A stretch of 64,000 nt of DNA from Corynebacterium gottingense (GTDB lineage Bacteria > Actinomycetota > Actinomycetes > Mycobacteriales > Mycobacteriaceae), in assembly GCF_003693265.1 (NCBI RefSeq), contig NZ_RDRE01000011.1, forward strand, positions 17,798 through 81,797, given 5' to 3'. Shown one piece after another: positions 16,609-25,936 of the stretch (the first letter of the stretch is position 1; each line of letters starts with the position of its first letter). The translations under genes were made by a program, and so were the position numbers. A model generated the notes under the pieces. It was given only the letters and a program-made list of their open reading frames with translations, ran no database searches and was not told the origin of the DNA.

Positions 16609-19600
16609 GTGGCAACCGTTTCAAATGTTCAACCAAAAGCTCCGAAGTCGCTGGTCTACACCGCGATCGTTTCCGGTCTGATCGCCTTCGTCCTGCTGGT
16701 CTTCACCCCCTTCCTGCCCGTCAACCAGGTGCAGTCGAAGATTTCCTGGCCGCAGCAGGGCAGCGTCGCCTCCGTCAACGCGCCGCTGATCTCGCTCGCG
16801 CCGCAGGACGTGTCGCTGACCATCCCGCTCAGCGCGGTCGACGAGCTGCGCGATGACCAGACCACGATCCTGTCCACCCTCCCGGAATCCTCCAAGGAGG
16901 CGACGGACCGCGGCCTGTTCATCACCGCCCCCGAGGGCGGCCTGGTGGTCTCCTCGCTCAATGACGTCGTCTTCGAGCTGACCCCCGACGAGGTCCGCTC
17001 CCTGCCCGCCGACGCGCGCCTGGAGATCCGCCAGACCGACGAGGGCATGACCGCCGCCATCCCCGGCACCACCTTCGTGGAGGAGTCGGACGATGACTAC
17101 AGGCCCCAGCTCACCGGCCTGTACACCGAGCTCAAGCCCGAGGCTTCGCAGAAGCTTATCGACGCCGGCCTTACCGCCACCGTCGACGTGAACTCTCGCT
17201 TCACCTCCTCCCCCACCACCGTCAAGCTGCTCAGCATGGTCGGCGGCCTCGTCGCCGCCCTGATCGGCCTGTGGGCCCTGCGCCGCCTGGACCGCTACGA
17301 CGGGAAGCACCTGCCCGCCTTCGGCCCCCGCTGGCGCACCTTCACGCTTCTCGACGCCGTCGTGCTCGCCATCCTCGCGTTCTGGCACGTCTTCGGCGCG
17401 AACACCTCCGACGACGGCTTCCTGCTCACCATGGCCCGCGTGTCCAACGACTCGGACTACATGGCGAACTACTACCGCTGGTACGGCGTGCCCGAGGCCC
17501 CGTTCGGCTCCCCGTTCTACGACGTCCTCGCCCTGCTGTCCAAGGTGACCACCGCGTCCATGTGGATGCGCCTGCCCACGCTGCTCGCCGCGGTCCTCAC
17601 CTGGTGGATCCTCTCGCGCGAGATCCTCCCTCGCCTCGGCTCGGTGGTGGCAGACCGCAAGGTGGCCCACTGGACCGCCGCCTTCGTCTTCCTGGCGTTC
17701 TGGCTGCCGTACAACAACGGGCTGCGCCCGGAGCCGATCATCGCGCTCGGCGTGATTGCCACCTGGGCCATGTTCGAGCGCTCCATCGCCTCCGGCCGGC
17801 TCGCCCCCGCCGCGTGGGGCACGGTGACCGCGGCGATCACCCTGGCCTGTGGCCCGACCGGCCTCGCCGCCGTGGGCATCTTCCTGGTCAGCCTGCCGGC
17901 CGTGTTCCGCATCATGAACCGGCGCCGCCACATCGCCCCCGGCCTGGCCTACGTGGCCGTGTTCCTGGGTGCCGGCCTGGCGGTGTTCGTGCCTATCTTC
18001 AAAGACCAGACGCTGGCCACCGTGCTCGAGTCCACGTCGGTGCGCAGCCAGGTCGGCCCGGCCCTCGAGTGGTTCTCCGAGTGGGTCCGCTACGGCACGC
18101 TCTTCCAGCAGTCCGTGGACGGCGCGATGTCGCGCCGCTTCCCCATGTTCGTGTTCTTCTTCTGCCTCATCCTTATCTCCTGGGCGGTCGCCCGCTTTGG
18201 CAAGGTGCCCGGGGTGGCCAAGGACGTGACGCTGCGGATGCTGCTGATCGTGGGCCTGTCCACGTTCTTCCTCATGTTCACGCCGACGAAGTGGACCCAC
18301 CACTTTGGCATCTACGCGGGCCTGGGCGGCGCGGTTGCCGCGCTCGGCGCCGTGGTACTTTCCCACATCGCGCTGCAGTCCAAGCGCAACCGCACCTTCG
18401 CCATCGCCGCGGTCCTGTTCCTCATGGCGCTCACCCTCGCCGGCTGGAACGCCTGGTGGTACGTTTCCTCCTTCGGCGTCCCGTGGTGGGATAAGACGGT
18501 CCAGATCAAGGCGGTCGAGGCGAATAAGGTCGTGCTCATCCTCGCCCTGCTCGTTGCCCTGGTGGGCGTGGTCCAGTCCTTCCGCAAGGACCAGACCGAG
18601 AAGCGCGTCGGCGGGGCCTGGACCGGCATCATGGCCGCCCCCATCGCCGTGATGGCGGTGGCGATGGTCGCCTTCTCCTGCCTCACCTTTGCTAAGGCGT
18701 TCGCGTCCCAGGCCCCCGCGTACTCGGTGGGCATGGGCAACGTGAAGTCGTTTGCCGGCGACACCTGCGCGCTTGCAAACGATGTACTGCTGGAGGACGA
18801 CACCAACGATTCCTTCCTCACCCCGGCCGACGGCGTCCCGCTGGGCAAGTCGCTCGACTCCGGCGACGAGAACCGCGGGTTCACGCCCGACGGCGTGCCG
18901 GCCTTCATCGTCAGCGAGAACGCGAACTCCTCCGATACGCAGCAGGAATCGCGCTCGGAGGCGTCGGCGGTGGAGAAGGACGCGTCGTCGACAAGCGCTG
19001 GCACCGACGGCACGGAGACGGAGGAGGACGCGCCGGACTCCAAGGACCTGACCGAGGAGGCGCAATCCACCACCACGACGCACACGCAGGGCAACCGCCC
19101 GAAGTCCATGCGCGGCATCAACGGCTCCACCGTCCGCCTGCCGTTCAACCTGGACTACACGCGCGTGCCGGTGCTGGGCACCTTCGAGGACGAGCCGAAG
19201 GCGTCCGCCAAGCTCAAGACCTCCTGGTACGAGCTGCCGGAGCTTCACGACGATTCCCCGCTCCTCGTCACTTCCGTCGCCGGTCGCATCAAGCACCACG
19301 ACATCAACGGCGTCGAGCAGGAAGGCACCGAGCTGGTCCTGGAGTACGGCAAGCGCGCCGACGACGGCAGCATCACCAAGCTGGGCGAGAAGGAGATGCT
19401 GGACCAGGGCCCGACCCCGCTGTGGCGCAACCTGCGCCTGCCGCTGGCGGACCTGCCGGAGGACGCGGACGTGGCGCGCCTGGTGGCCGAGGACGCCTCG
19501 CTTGCCCAGGAGGACTGGCTGGCCATCACCCCGCTGCGCAACCCGCACCTGTCCCCGCTCAACGAGCGCTTCGACGCAAACACCCCCGGCCTGCTCGACT

Positions 19601-19956
19601 GGTCCGTCGCCTTCCAGTACCCGTGCCAGCGCACGTTCAGCCACTACGCCGGCGTGACCGAGATCCCGGAGTACCGCATCATGCCGGACGCCCCGGGCAA
19701 GCAGCAGCTGTCCGGCTTCATGGATTTCTTGGGCGGCGGCGCGCTGTCCACCGCGGAGGCCGTGAACTACTCCTACGAGATCCCCGGCTACCTGCGCAAC
19801 GACTGGCAGCGCGACTGGGGTTCCGCCGCGAAGTACGAGCGCAGGACGAACTCCGTCGGCGATGTCCCAAACAACGCGCAGATAGATTACGATGAGGTCG
19901 TCCGATCGGGCTGGTGGACTCCGGGCCCGATGAAGATCCGTGACCCGGAAGAGTAA
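16609..19956 (+). CDS. embC: Arabinosyltransferase Emb (EmbC-like)
   Basis: This 1115-residue GT-C enzyme (GT53) extends the arabinan chains of arabinogalactan from decaprenyl-phosphoryl-arabinose; it is the ethambutol target family. The periplasmic loop after the first span is followed by TSDDGFLLTMARV with the catalytic-type Asp pair near residue 268, multiple spans, and a C-terminal carbohydrate-binding region. An acidic Ser/Thr/Glu-rich segment (about residues 768-835) interrupts the C-terminal domain. The GTG start follows AAGGTGAC. A single emb gene is the Corynebacterium arrangement. Confidence 0.93.
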   Translation: MATVSNVQPKAPKSLVYTAIVSGLIAFVLLVFTPFLPVNQVQSKISWPQQGSVASVNAPLISLAPQDVSLTIPLSAVDELRDDQTTILSTLPESSKEATDRGLFITAPEGGLVVSSLNDVVFELTPDEVRSLPADARLEIRQTDEGMTAAIPGTTFVEESDDDYRPQLTGLYTELKPEASQKLIDAGLTATVDVNSRFTSSPTTVKLLSMVGGLVAALIGLWALRRLDRYDGKHLPAFGPRWRTFTLLDAVVLAILAFWHVFGANTSDDGFLLTMARVSNDSDYMANYYRWYGVPEAPFGSPFYDVLALLSKVTTASMWMRLPTLLAAVLTWWILSREILPRLGSVVADRKVAHWTAAFVFLAFWLPYNNGLRPEPIIALGVIATWAMFERSIASGRLAPAAWGTVTAAITLACGPTGLAAVGIFLVSLPAVFRIMNRRRHIAPGLAYVAVFLGAGLAVFVPIFKDQTLATVLESTSVRSQVGPALEWFSEWVRYGTLFQQSVDGAMSRRFPMFVFFFCLILISWAVARFGKVPGVAKDVTLRMLLIVGLSTFFLMFTPTKWTHHFGIYAGLGGAVAALGAVVLSHIALQSKRNRTFAIAAVLFLMALTLAGWNAWWYVSSFGVPWWDKTVQIKAVEANKVVLILALLVALVGVVQSFRKDQTEKRVGGAWTGIMAAPIAVMAVAMVAFSCLTFAKAFASQAPAYSVGMGNVKSFAGDTCALANDVLLEDDTNDSFLTPADGVPLGKSLDSGDENRGFTPDGVPAFIVSENANSSDTQQESRSEASAVEKDASSTSAGTDGTETEEDAPDSKDLTEEAQSTTTTHTQGNRPKSMRGINGSTVRLPFNLDYTRVPVLGTFEDEPKASAKLKTSWYELPELHDDSPLLVTSVAGRIKHHDINGVEQEGTELVLEYGKRADDGSITKLGEKEMLDQGPTPLWRNLRLPLADLPEDADVARLVAEDASLAQEDWLAITPLRNPHLSPLNERFDANTPGLLDWSVAFQYPCQRTFSHYAGVTEIPEYRIMPDAPGKQQLSGFMDFLGGGALSTAEAVNYSYEIPGYLRNDWQRDWGSAAKYERRTNSVGDVPNNAQIDYDEVVRSGWWTPGPMKIRDPEE
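17154..17164 (-). repeat. CGTCGATAAGC site in emb
   Basis: Exact copy reading Leu-Ile-Asp on the coding strand. Confidence 0.9.
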
Positions 19957-19961
19957 GACGA

Positions 19962-20831
19962 ATGCGCCGTTCCCGTCTCGCTGCCGCAGTTGCCGCTGCC
20001 CTCATCGCCCTGGCGCCGACCGCCGCCGCGGCCGATGAGCAGGCGGTCCCCGCGCCCATCCAGCCGTCCGACAACGCTGGCCAGCTGGTGGAGCAGCAGG
20101 GCTGCACCGACCAGTACCTCATTGCCATCCCGGGCGGTGCCAACACCGCCCCCGGCATCCCCAACGCGGTGCCGCACGGCGGCAACGTGTTCCTCACCGG
20201 CATCTTCACCCAGCTGGGGACGGGCGGGAGCGTCCAGCCGCTGTGGGTGTCCTACAGCGCCACCCCGTTTGCGGCGAACAACTACTACGCATCCTCCGCG
20301 GACGGGTACAACGAGACGGTGCGCACCGTGAAGCGCCTCTCCGCCTCCTGCCCGGGCGCCACCTTCAGCTTCACCGGCTACTCGCTCGGCGCGGACATTG
20401 CGTCGCGCCTCCTGCGAGACATCGCCCACGGCAACGGCCCAATTACCCCGGACCGGGTCGACTCCGCCGCCTTGTTTGCCAACCCGTACCAGGGCGGCAA
20501 CGGCGCGGTCCTCTCCCGCATCACGGCCCCCGAGTCCCGCGGCGCGCTCGGCGAGCTCAAGGGCGGCTACGGCGAGCTCGGCGAGCGGGTCCTGGAGATC
20601 TGCAACCCGCGCGACATCGTCTGCTCCACTGACGCCCAGTACCGCCCGCTTGTCGAGCCCGCACTGGCCACCGACCTGCGCGCCGGCAAACTTCCGCTGA
20701 AAAAGTTCAACGTCCTGCTGAGCAACCTGGGCATCGGCGCGCTGGGCGTGTTCACCGGCATGGGCGCCCACGGCCAGTACACGCTGGCGGACCAGCAGGA
20801 AGCGTCGAACTGGATCATCTCGCACGCCTAA
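19962..20831 (+). CDS. Secreted cutinase-family serine esterase
   Basis: This 289-residue protein has a clear signal peptide (RRSRLAAAVAAALIALAPTAAAADE). The alpha/beta hydrolase triad is visible: nucleophile in GYSLGAD, Asp in NPRDIVC and His in GMGAHGQY. Cutinase-like enzymes of mycolate bacteria act on envelope lipids. It starts five bases after emb with a GGAAGAG ribosome site inside the emb end, so it is part of the aftA-emb operon, which supports an envelope role. Confidence 0.88.
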   Translation: MRRSRLAAAVAAALIALAPTAAAADEQAVPAPIQPSDNAGQLVEQQGCTDQYLIAIPGGANTAPGIPNAVPHGGNVFLTGIFTQLGTGGSVQPLWVSYSATPFAANNYYASSADGYNETVRTVKRLSASCPGATFSFTGYSLGADIASRLLRDIAHGNGPITPDRVDSAALFANPYQGGNGAVLSRITAPESRGALGELKGGYGELGERVLEICNPRDIVCSTDAQYRPLVEPALATDLRAGKLPLKKFNVLLSNLGIGALGVFTGMGAHGQYTLADQQEASNWIISHA

Positions 20832-20849
20832 ACCCGTTACAGTGGGGGC

Positions 20850-22700
20850 ATGCATGACCTATTTGAGCTAGTCAACGGGGACTGGGTGCGCGAGCACGAG
20901 ATCCCCGCCGACCGCGGCATCGACGGATCCTTCTACGCGCTGCGCGACAAGTCGGAGGAGGACGTCCACGAGCTGCTGCAGGAGGGCGCGGGCCGCGGGG
21001 GCGACCTGTACACCTCCTTCATGGACACCGACGCCATCAACGCCGCTGGCACGGCCACGCTCCAGGAGGACCTGGACGCGCTGTCCGTGACCACCGTCGA
21101 GGAGTTCGTCGCGGCGCTCGGCGCCCTCGAGCGCAGCGGCGTCGGCGGCCCGCTGACCTACTGGGTAGCGAAGGACTCGCAGGGCGAGGACTCCGTGCCG
21201 TACCTCATCCAGTCCGGCCTGGGACTGCCCGATGAGGCCTACTACCGCTCCGAGGAACACGCCGAAACGCTCGCCGCATACAAGGAGCACGTGGCACGCA
21301 TGCTCGGCGTGCTGGACCCGAAGTACCTGCTCGGCCTGACGCCGGAGCTGGCGGCCGAGCGCATCCTCAACCTGGAGACGCAGCTGGCGGGCAGCCACTG
21401 GGACGTGGTGCGCTCCCGCGACGCCATGGCCACCTACAACCCGACCACGCTCGACGCACTGCCCGCCCACGTGCAGGCGCTGCTGCGCGCCTCCGGGCTT
21501 CCCGACGACACCGTGATCAACATGATGCCGTCCTACACCGAGGACCTCGAGGGCATGCTCCGCCCGGAGACGCTCGCCGATTGGCAGCTGTGGGCCGTCT
21601 GGAACATCCTGCGCACCCGCGCTGGCCTCCTCACCGAGGAGATCGGCGCCGCGAACTTCGAGTTCTACGGCACCACGCTCTCCGGCGCGACCGAGCAACG
21701 GGACCGCTGGAAGCGCGCCGTCGGGCTAGCCGAGTCCCTCGTGGGCGAGGAGATTGGGCAACGCTACGTGGAGAAGCACTTCCCGCCCTCCAGCAAGGAG
21801 CACATGCTCAAGCTGGTGGACTACCTGGTCGCCGCGTACCGCGAGCGGATCTCGGCGCTGGACTGGATGACGGAAGGCACCCGCGAGCGCGCGCTGGAGA
21901 AGCTGGACCAGTTCACCGCCAAGATCGGCTACCCCGACAACTGGCGCAGCTTCGACGGGCTCGAGTTCTCCACCAGCGGCGCCGACCTGGTGGCCAACGT
22001 GCGCCGCGGCTCCGCCTTCGAGCACGACTACCAGCTGGACAAGATTGGCAAGCCGGCGGACCGCAACGAGTGGGTCACCACCCCGCAGACCGTCAACGCC
22101 TTCTACAACCCGGTGGTCAATGACATCACCTTCCCGGCCGCGATCCTGCAGCCGCCCTTCTTCGACCCGGACGCCAGCGCGGCCGAGAACTTCGGCGCGA
22201 TCGGCGCGGTAATCGGCCACGAGATCGGCCACGGCTTTGATGACCAGGGCTCGCGTTACGACGGCGCGGGCAATCTCAACTCCTGGTGGACCGACGAGGA
22301 CCGCGAGGCCTTCGAGGCCCTGACCGCCAAGCTGGTCGAGCAGTTCAACGGCCTCGTACCGTCCGTGCTCGAGGGGACCGAGACGCAGGGCGTCAACGGC
22401 GAGTTCACCCTCGGCGAGAATATTGGTGACCTCGGCGGGCTCGGCATCGCCGTCGTGGCGTACCGCAACTACGAGCAGAACCCCGACTTCGAGGCGCTGT
22501 TCAAGGCGTGGGCGCGCGTGTGGCGCTCCAAGACCCGCCCGGAGATGGCCGCGCAGCTGCTGGCCATCGACCCGCACGCCCCGAACGAGTTCCGCTGCAA
22601 CGTGATCGCCGCAAATATCGACGAGCTTTACCAGGCCTTCGACGTCGAGGAGGGCTCCGCCATGTGGATCGCCCCCGAGGACAGGGTGAAGATTTGGTAG
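20850..22700 (+). CDS. M13-family zinc metallopeptidase (PepO/neprilysin type)
   Basis: This 616-residue enzyme has the zinc site GHEIGHGFD (about residue 456) and the second ligand region GENIGDLGG. The substrate-side motif NAFYNPVVNDITFPAAIL is present. No signal peptide is visible, so it is probably cytosolic and acts on oligopeptides. GTTACAGT lies just before the ATG and could be its own -10. The next gene starts inside its stop region. Confidence 0.92.
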   Translation: MHDLFELVNGDWVREHEIPADRGIDGSFYALRDKSEEDVHELLQEGAGRGGDLYTSFMDTDAINAAGTATLQEDLDALSVTTVEEFVAALGALERSGVGGPLTYWVAKDSQGEDSVPYLIQSGLGLPDEAYYRSEEHAETLAAYKEHVARMLGVLDPKYLLGLTPELAAERILNLETQLAGSHWDVVRSRDAMATYNPTTLDALPAHVQALLRASGLPDDTVINMMPSYTEDLEGMLRPETLADWQLWAVWNILRTRAGLLTEEIGAANFEFYGTTLSGATEQRDRWKRAVGLAESLVGEEIGQRYVEKHFPPSSKEHMLKLVDYLVAAYRERISALDWMTEGTRERALEKLDQFTAKIGYPDNWRSFDGLEFSTSGADLVANVRRGSAFEHDYQLDKIGKPADRNEWVTTPQTVNAFYNPVVNDITFPAAILQPPFFDPDASAAENFGAIGAVIGHEIGHGFDDQGSRYDGAGNLNSWWTDEDREAFEALTAKLVEQFNGLVPSVLEGTETQGVNGEFTLGENIGDLGGLGIAVVAYRNYEQNPDFEALFKAWARVWRSKTRPEMAAQLLAIDPHAPNEFRCNVIAANIDELYQAFDVEEGSAMWIAPEDRVKIW

Positions 22701-23407
22701 ACGAGTACCCGGAGAACGTCCAGGGCGACCCGGACTTCAACGTCGGCGGCGTGGACCGCCCGCTGCCGGACGCGCTGCAGTTGGAGCAGCTCGTCTCCTA
22801 CATCGAGGCGACGTACGACCCGGACTCGCCCCAGTACCTGGCGCTGCTGCCGGACAGGATCACGCACGCGGCCATGCTCATGCTGGGGTCCGCGGTGGAC
22901 CATACGATGCCGGGCGTTGCGTATACGGGCGAGGTGGCGTCGAGAAGCTGCCCGCTCGGCGAGCTGTACGGCGACGACGCCGCGACCTGGGTGATCGCGC
23001 TGTGGGACGGGCCGGACAGTGCGATGGAGCACTGGTTCCGGCCGGAGGCGGCGGCGGTGGCGCAGCTGTCGGGCGCCACCGTGCTGGTGTCGGACCGGCC
23101 CGACGACGCGGTGGCATTCGCCCGCGAGCAGGGCGCGGAAACGGTCGCGGTGTGGGCGTTTTCCACGGGCAGCGAGCGGCTGCCGCGCGACGTCGATGCC
23201 CTAGCCCTCACTTTTCCCACAAAAGTTGCGGACCTGGGCGTGCCCACATTTATCCAGGTAGGGACGAAGGACGAGCTCGGGGCAAAGATTTCCGACGCCC
23301 ACGAGTACCACTCGACGCACTACATCCAGACCCCGGCTGAGGCCCGGCGTCGCGTCCGGGACCTCGCGGAGTTCTTTAGAAATCTAGGACCGAGTCGGCC
23401 TCGCTGA
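22694..23407 (+). CDS. Hypothetical protein with possible alpha/beta-hydrolase fold
   Basis: This protein of about 237 residues begins at a TTG overlapping the M13 gene's end, preceded by AGGGTGA, so it is translationally coupled. I do not recognise the family. WAFSTGS resembles a serine-hydrolase nucleophile elbow (first Gly replaced by Ala), VPTFIQVGTKDEL resembles the Asp strand and YHSTHY could supply the His. The order fits an alpha/beta hydrolase, but this is weak. Its end overlaps the convergent VOC gene by 32 bases. Confidence 0.5.
   Translation: MVDEYPENVQGDPDFNVGGVDRPLPDALQLEQLVSYIEATYDPDSPQYLALLPDRITHAAMLMLGSAVDHTMPGVAYTGEVASRSCPLGELYGDDAATWVIALWDGPDSAMEHWFRPEAAAVAQLSGATVLVSDRPDDAVAFAREQGAETVAVWAFSTGSERLPRDVDALALTFPTKVADLGVPTFIQVGTKDELGAKISDAHEYHSTHYIQTPAEARRRVRDLAEFFRNLGPSRPR
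23210..23226. repeat. ACTTTT-N5-AAAAGT palindrome
   Basis: Exact copy with spacer CCCAC inside the possible hydrolase gene. Confidence 0.85.
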
Positions 23408-24101
23408 AGTCCTCCGGGGCGGGCTCGGGGGCCTCGACGAGGAAGGAGGCGGCGCCGGCGGAGTCGCGCATGGCCAGCATCGGCCCGAAGGGGCTATCGC
23501 CAGGACCGGCGAGCACCTCCCCGCCCAGCATGCCGATCTCCTGGCGCGCCTGCGAAATGTTCGCCACGCCGAAGAAGCTCTGCCAGCCCGCGTGCTGCTC
23601 CTGCACGCGCATGCCCAAAAACGGCGCGCCCTCCGCGAGCGCCAGGTAGTAGCCGTCCGACTCCTTGATCTCCCAGTCAAACAGGTCGCCGTAGAAGTCG
23701 ATCGCCGCGAGATCCGGGGCGCTGTACTCGTACCAGACCGGCACGCCCGGCTCGCCGGCAGCGACGAACTGCTCCTCACCGGCCGGGTCGATCAGACCGA
23801 ACAGGCCGCCCGCCGGGTCCTGGCACACCTGCATCCGGCCCAGGGAGACCTCGGAGGACGCCACAACTTTTCCGCCAAACTTTTCCACCGGGGCACCGCC
23901 CAGGAAATAGGTCACCCACGCCGGCTTCTCGCCCGGCACGATGCCCGCGACCGGGAGCCCCTCCTTCTTGGCCACCAGGTAGTCCTCGCCGGAGGTCTCC
24001 CAGCCGAGGAGTTTGGAGTAAAAGTAGGTGGATTTCTGCACGTCAGGCGTGAGCAGGTCCTGCCAGTACGGCATACCGGGTTCCGCGCTGAAAGCGGGCA
24101 T
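23376..24101 (-). CDS. Double VOC (glyoxalase-like) domain protein
   Basis: This 241-residue protein consists of two VOC modules. Module one runs from YWQDLLTPDVQKSTYFYSKLLGWE and module two from VWYEYSAPDLAAIDFYGDLFDWE; both end in a P-G-G-x-F/L strand. Such proteins bind metal and small molecules (dioxygenase, glyoxalase or resistance roles). The substrate is not deducible. AAAGGAG precedes the ATG. VGGAPVEKFGGKVV is encoded by a direct repeat of AAAAGTT-like sequence. Confidence 0.82.
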   Translation of the reverse strand: MPAFSAEPGMPYWQDLLTPDVQKSTYFYSKLLGWETSGEDYLVAKKEGLPVAGIVPGEKPAWVTYFLGGAPVEKFGGKVVASSEVSLGRMQVCQDPAGGLFGLIDPAGEEQFVAAGEPGVPVWYEYSAPDLAAIDFYGDLFDWEIKESDGYYLALAEGAPFLGMRVQEQHAGWQSFFGVANISQARQEIGMLGGEVLAGPGDSPFGPMLAMRDSAGAASFLVEAPEPAPEDFSEADSVLDF

Positions 24102-24125
24102 GCAAGGCTCCTTTGCAGGTTCGGG

Positions 24126-24410
24126 TTAGGGGAGGTTGCGCCACTTCTCCGGGTCGAAGTCGTCGTTGGCGGTGCGTTCGTCGAAGTAGTCGTCTTCCTC
24201 CCCGCCGCAGACGACGGTGGCGGTGGTGGAGTCGAGGGAGACCACGTCGGCGTCGTAAAGCAAATGGCTTCTCGACGTCACCACCTCCCCGTTGACGGCG
24301 ACGTCGCCCGCAGCGATAGCCTCCTTGGCGTGGCCGCCGGACTCGACGAGGTTGGCCAGCTTGAGGAACTGGCCGAGGCGGATCGAGTCACCGGAGATGG
24401 AAACGTCCAT
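24126..24410 (-). CDS. Small S4-domain RNA-binding protein
   Basis: This protein of about 94 residues has the S4 fold in SIRLGQFLKLANLVESGGHAKEAIAAGDVAVNGE, matching YbcJ/YaaA-like stand-alone S4 proteins that bind structured RNA. It is followed by an acidic tail. ATG 24410 lies three bases after the stop of the upstream UPF0145 gene (TAATATG), so they are coupled; TTG 24419 is the alternative start. Confidence 0.8.
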   Translation of the reverse strand: MDVSISGDSIRLGQFLKLANLVESGGHAKEAIAAGDVAVNGEVVTSRSHLLYDADVVSLDSTTATVVCGGEEDDYFDERTANDDFDPEKWRNLP

Positions 24411-24411
24411 A

Positions 24412-24705
24412 TTAGGCAAGCTTCACCGCGGTGCCGGTCGCGGAGACGAGCATGGCGCCGCCGTCCGGGCCGAGCGGCTCGTAGTCGATGGCCACGGAGA
24501 TGACGCCGTCGGCGCCGAGCTCCTCGCCGCGCTTCCACAGCTCGTTGAGCGCGGCGTCGCGGGCCTGCGCGATCTCCACGGGGCGGTTGTAGCCGGCGCT
24601 CATGCTGCGGTAGAGGTTGATGCCAATGACGGTCTCGCCGCCAATCACGCGCATGTATTCACTGATGGTGCGACCTTCAACGGTCGGAGTCGTAGTCAAG
24701 ATCAT
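24412..24705 (-). CDS. UPF0145/YbjQ-family protein
   Basis: This 97-residue protein matches the YbjQ heavy-metal-binding-like family from end to end: LTTTPTVEGRTISEYMRVIGGETVIGIN, then ARDAALNELWKRGEELGADGVISVAIDYE and a C-terminal VSATGTAVKL. Members form pentameric rings; their role is unknown. It is the first gene of a pair with the S4 protein. Confidence 0.9.
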   Translation of the reverse strand: MILTTTPTVEGRTISEYMRVIGGETVIGINLYRSMSAGYNRPVEIAQARDAALNELWKRGEELGADGVISVAIDYEPLGPDGGAMLVSATGTAVKLA

Positions 24706-24724
24706 GCGCTCATTCTAGCCGAGG

Positions 24725-25438
24725 TCAGCGCTCGGCCTGATCCACCGGCATGATGTTGAGACTGTCGATGTTCACGTGCGGCGGCAAGCTGGCCACCCAG
24801 CGGATCGCCTCCGCGACGTCCTCGGCGGAAAGATTGAGTTTGCCCTCGTACACCGCGTCGGCCTTCTCCTGGTCACCGGCGAATCGGTTGAGCGAAAAGT
24901 CCGTCTTCACCCGGCCGGGGTCGATCTCGGTCACGCGGATGCGCTGGTCAGCCTCCTCGCGCCGGAACGCGCGAGTGGCGCCGCGCAGGCCGTACTTCGC
25001 CGCGTTATAGCCGGCGCCGCCCTTGTAGGCGTCCGTGCCCGCGACCGACCCGATATTGATCACCAGCCCCTGCGACTCCTTGAGCTGCGGATACAGCGCG
25101 CGGGTGACGCGCATCGTGCCCATCACGTTGGTGGCAAACATCCATTCCCAGTCCGCATCGCTCGCGTCCCTGAGATAGTCCAGCTGCTTCGCGCCGCCCG
25201 CGTTGTTGACTACCAGGTCAACGCGTTCCAGCTGGGCCGCAAGCCTATCGACGCTCCCCTGATCCGTCACATCCAACTCCGCCGCCACCCCGCCGATCTC
25301 CTCGGCGACCACTCGGCACCGGTCCAGCCGACGCGCCGCGACGACCACGCGCCACCCGTCCTTCGCCAGCGCGCGGGCCGCCGCCGCACCAATACCCGCG
25401 GAACCGCCAGTAACTACTGCAACTCGCTGCTTTCCCAT
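24725..25438 (-). CDS. Short-chain dehydrogenase/reductase
   Basis: This 237-residue SDR of the YdfG/serine-dehydrogenase type has TGGSAGIGAA for NAD(P), NNAGG, and the catalytic Ser-Tyr-Lys in IGSVAG and YNAAKYGL. ARR after the second strand suggests NADP preference. The substrate is unknown. It is separated by 79 bases from the divergent acetyltransferase remnant. Confidence 0.9.
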   Translation of the reverse strand: MGKQRVAVVTGGSAGIGAAAARALAKDGWRVVVAARRLDRCRVVAEEIGGVAAELDVTDQGSVDRLAAQLERVDLVVNNAGGAKQLDYLRDASDADWEWMFATNVMGTMRVTRALYPQLKESQGLVINIGSVAGTDAYKGGAGYNAAKYGLRGATRAFRREEADQRIRVTEIDPGRVKTDFSLNRFAGDQEKADAVYEGKLNLSAEDVAEAIRWVASLPPHVNIDSLNIMPVDQAER

Positions 25439-25516
25439 GTGATCAGCCTAACAAGACCGATTGCGCCCACTGAAAATCATCCAGGCCGCGATCCACGTGG
25501 CAAGAAGGATCATGCG

Positions 25517-25819
25517 ATGGCCGACCACGGGCCAGGTTGGGCGCTGGTCCGCGACTTTAATGCTCCGAGCAATACCGACCCAAAGCGCGCCCGCGAACTT
25601 TTGGCCGAATTGTTCCCTAACGGCGAAATCCCCAGCGTGTGGGCCGCGATCCACCTGGAGTACGGCACGAACACGCACTTCGGACCGGACTGCTACATGA
25701 ACTTCAACTGCACCATCCTGGACATCGGGGCGCGCACCCTGTTCGGTCCCGGCTGCCAGCCCATCACCGTGGACTCCCTCGTGGCGGGCGTGCCCGCAAC
25801 CGTCAAACGCAACATCTAA
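25517..25819 (+). pseudogene. Remnant of a maltose/galactoside O-acetyltransferase
   Basis: The 100-residue product starts within the maltose-acetyltransferase domain (RARELLAELFPNGE), keeps the first left-handed helix coil (TNTHFGPDCYMNFNCTILDIGARTLFGPGCQ), then jumps to the family's C-terminal end (VAGVPATVKRNI). About 70 residues, including the catalytic His coil and the hexapeptide repeats, are missing in frame. The usual N-terminal 15-20 residues also appear absent. It should be inactive. A degenerate ACTTTT-type palindrome lies at 25596-25615. Confidence 0.75.
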
Positions 25820-25936
25820 ATTTCGTACATTCGAACACTATATTGCCTGGTAGCCAGAGTCGACGCACTATAACCCTTGCGCGTCGTATGTGCGTTCGGT
25901 AGCATGATGGAAACTTCACTTCGATGGGGGGACACC

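Noticed and set aside
16621..19644. Very long open frame antisense to emb
   Set aside because: High-GC coding sequence with G/C in third positions leaves the antisense frame open; the product is Arg/Gly/His-rich with no motif.
23870..23885. Another ACTTTT-N5-AAAAGT palindrome in the VOC gene
   Set aside because: The two halves are in direct, not inverted, orientation.
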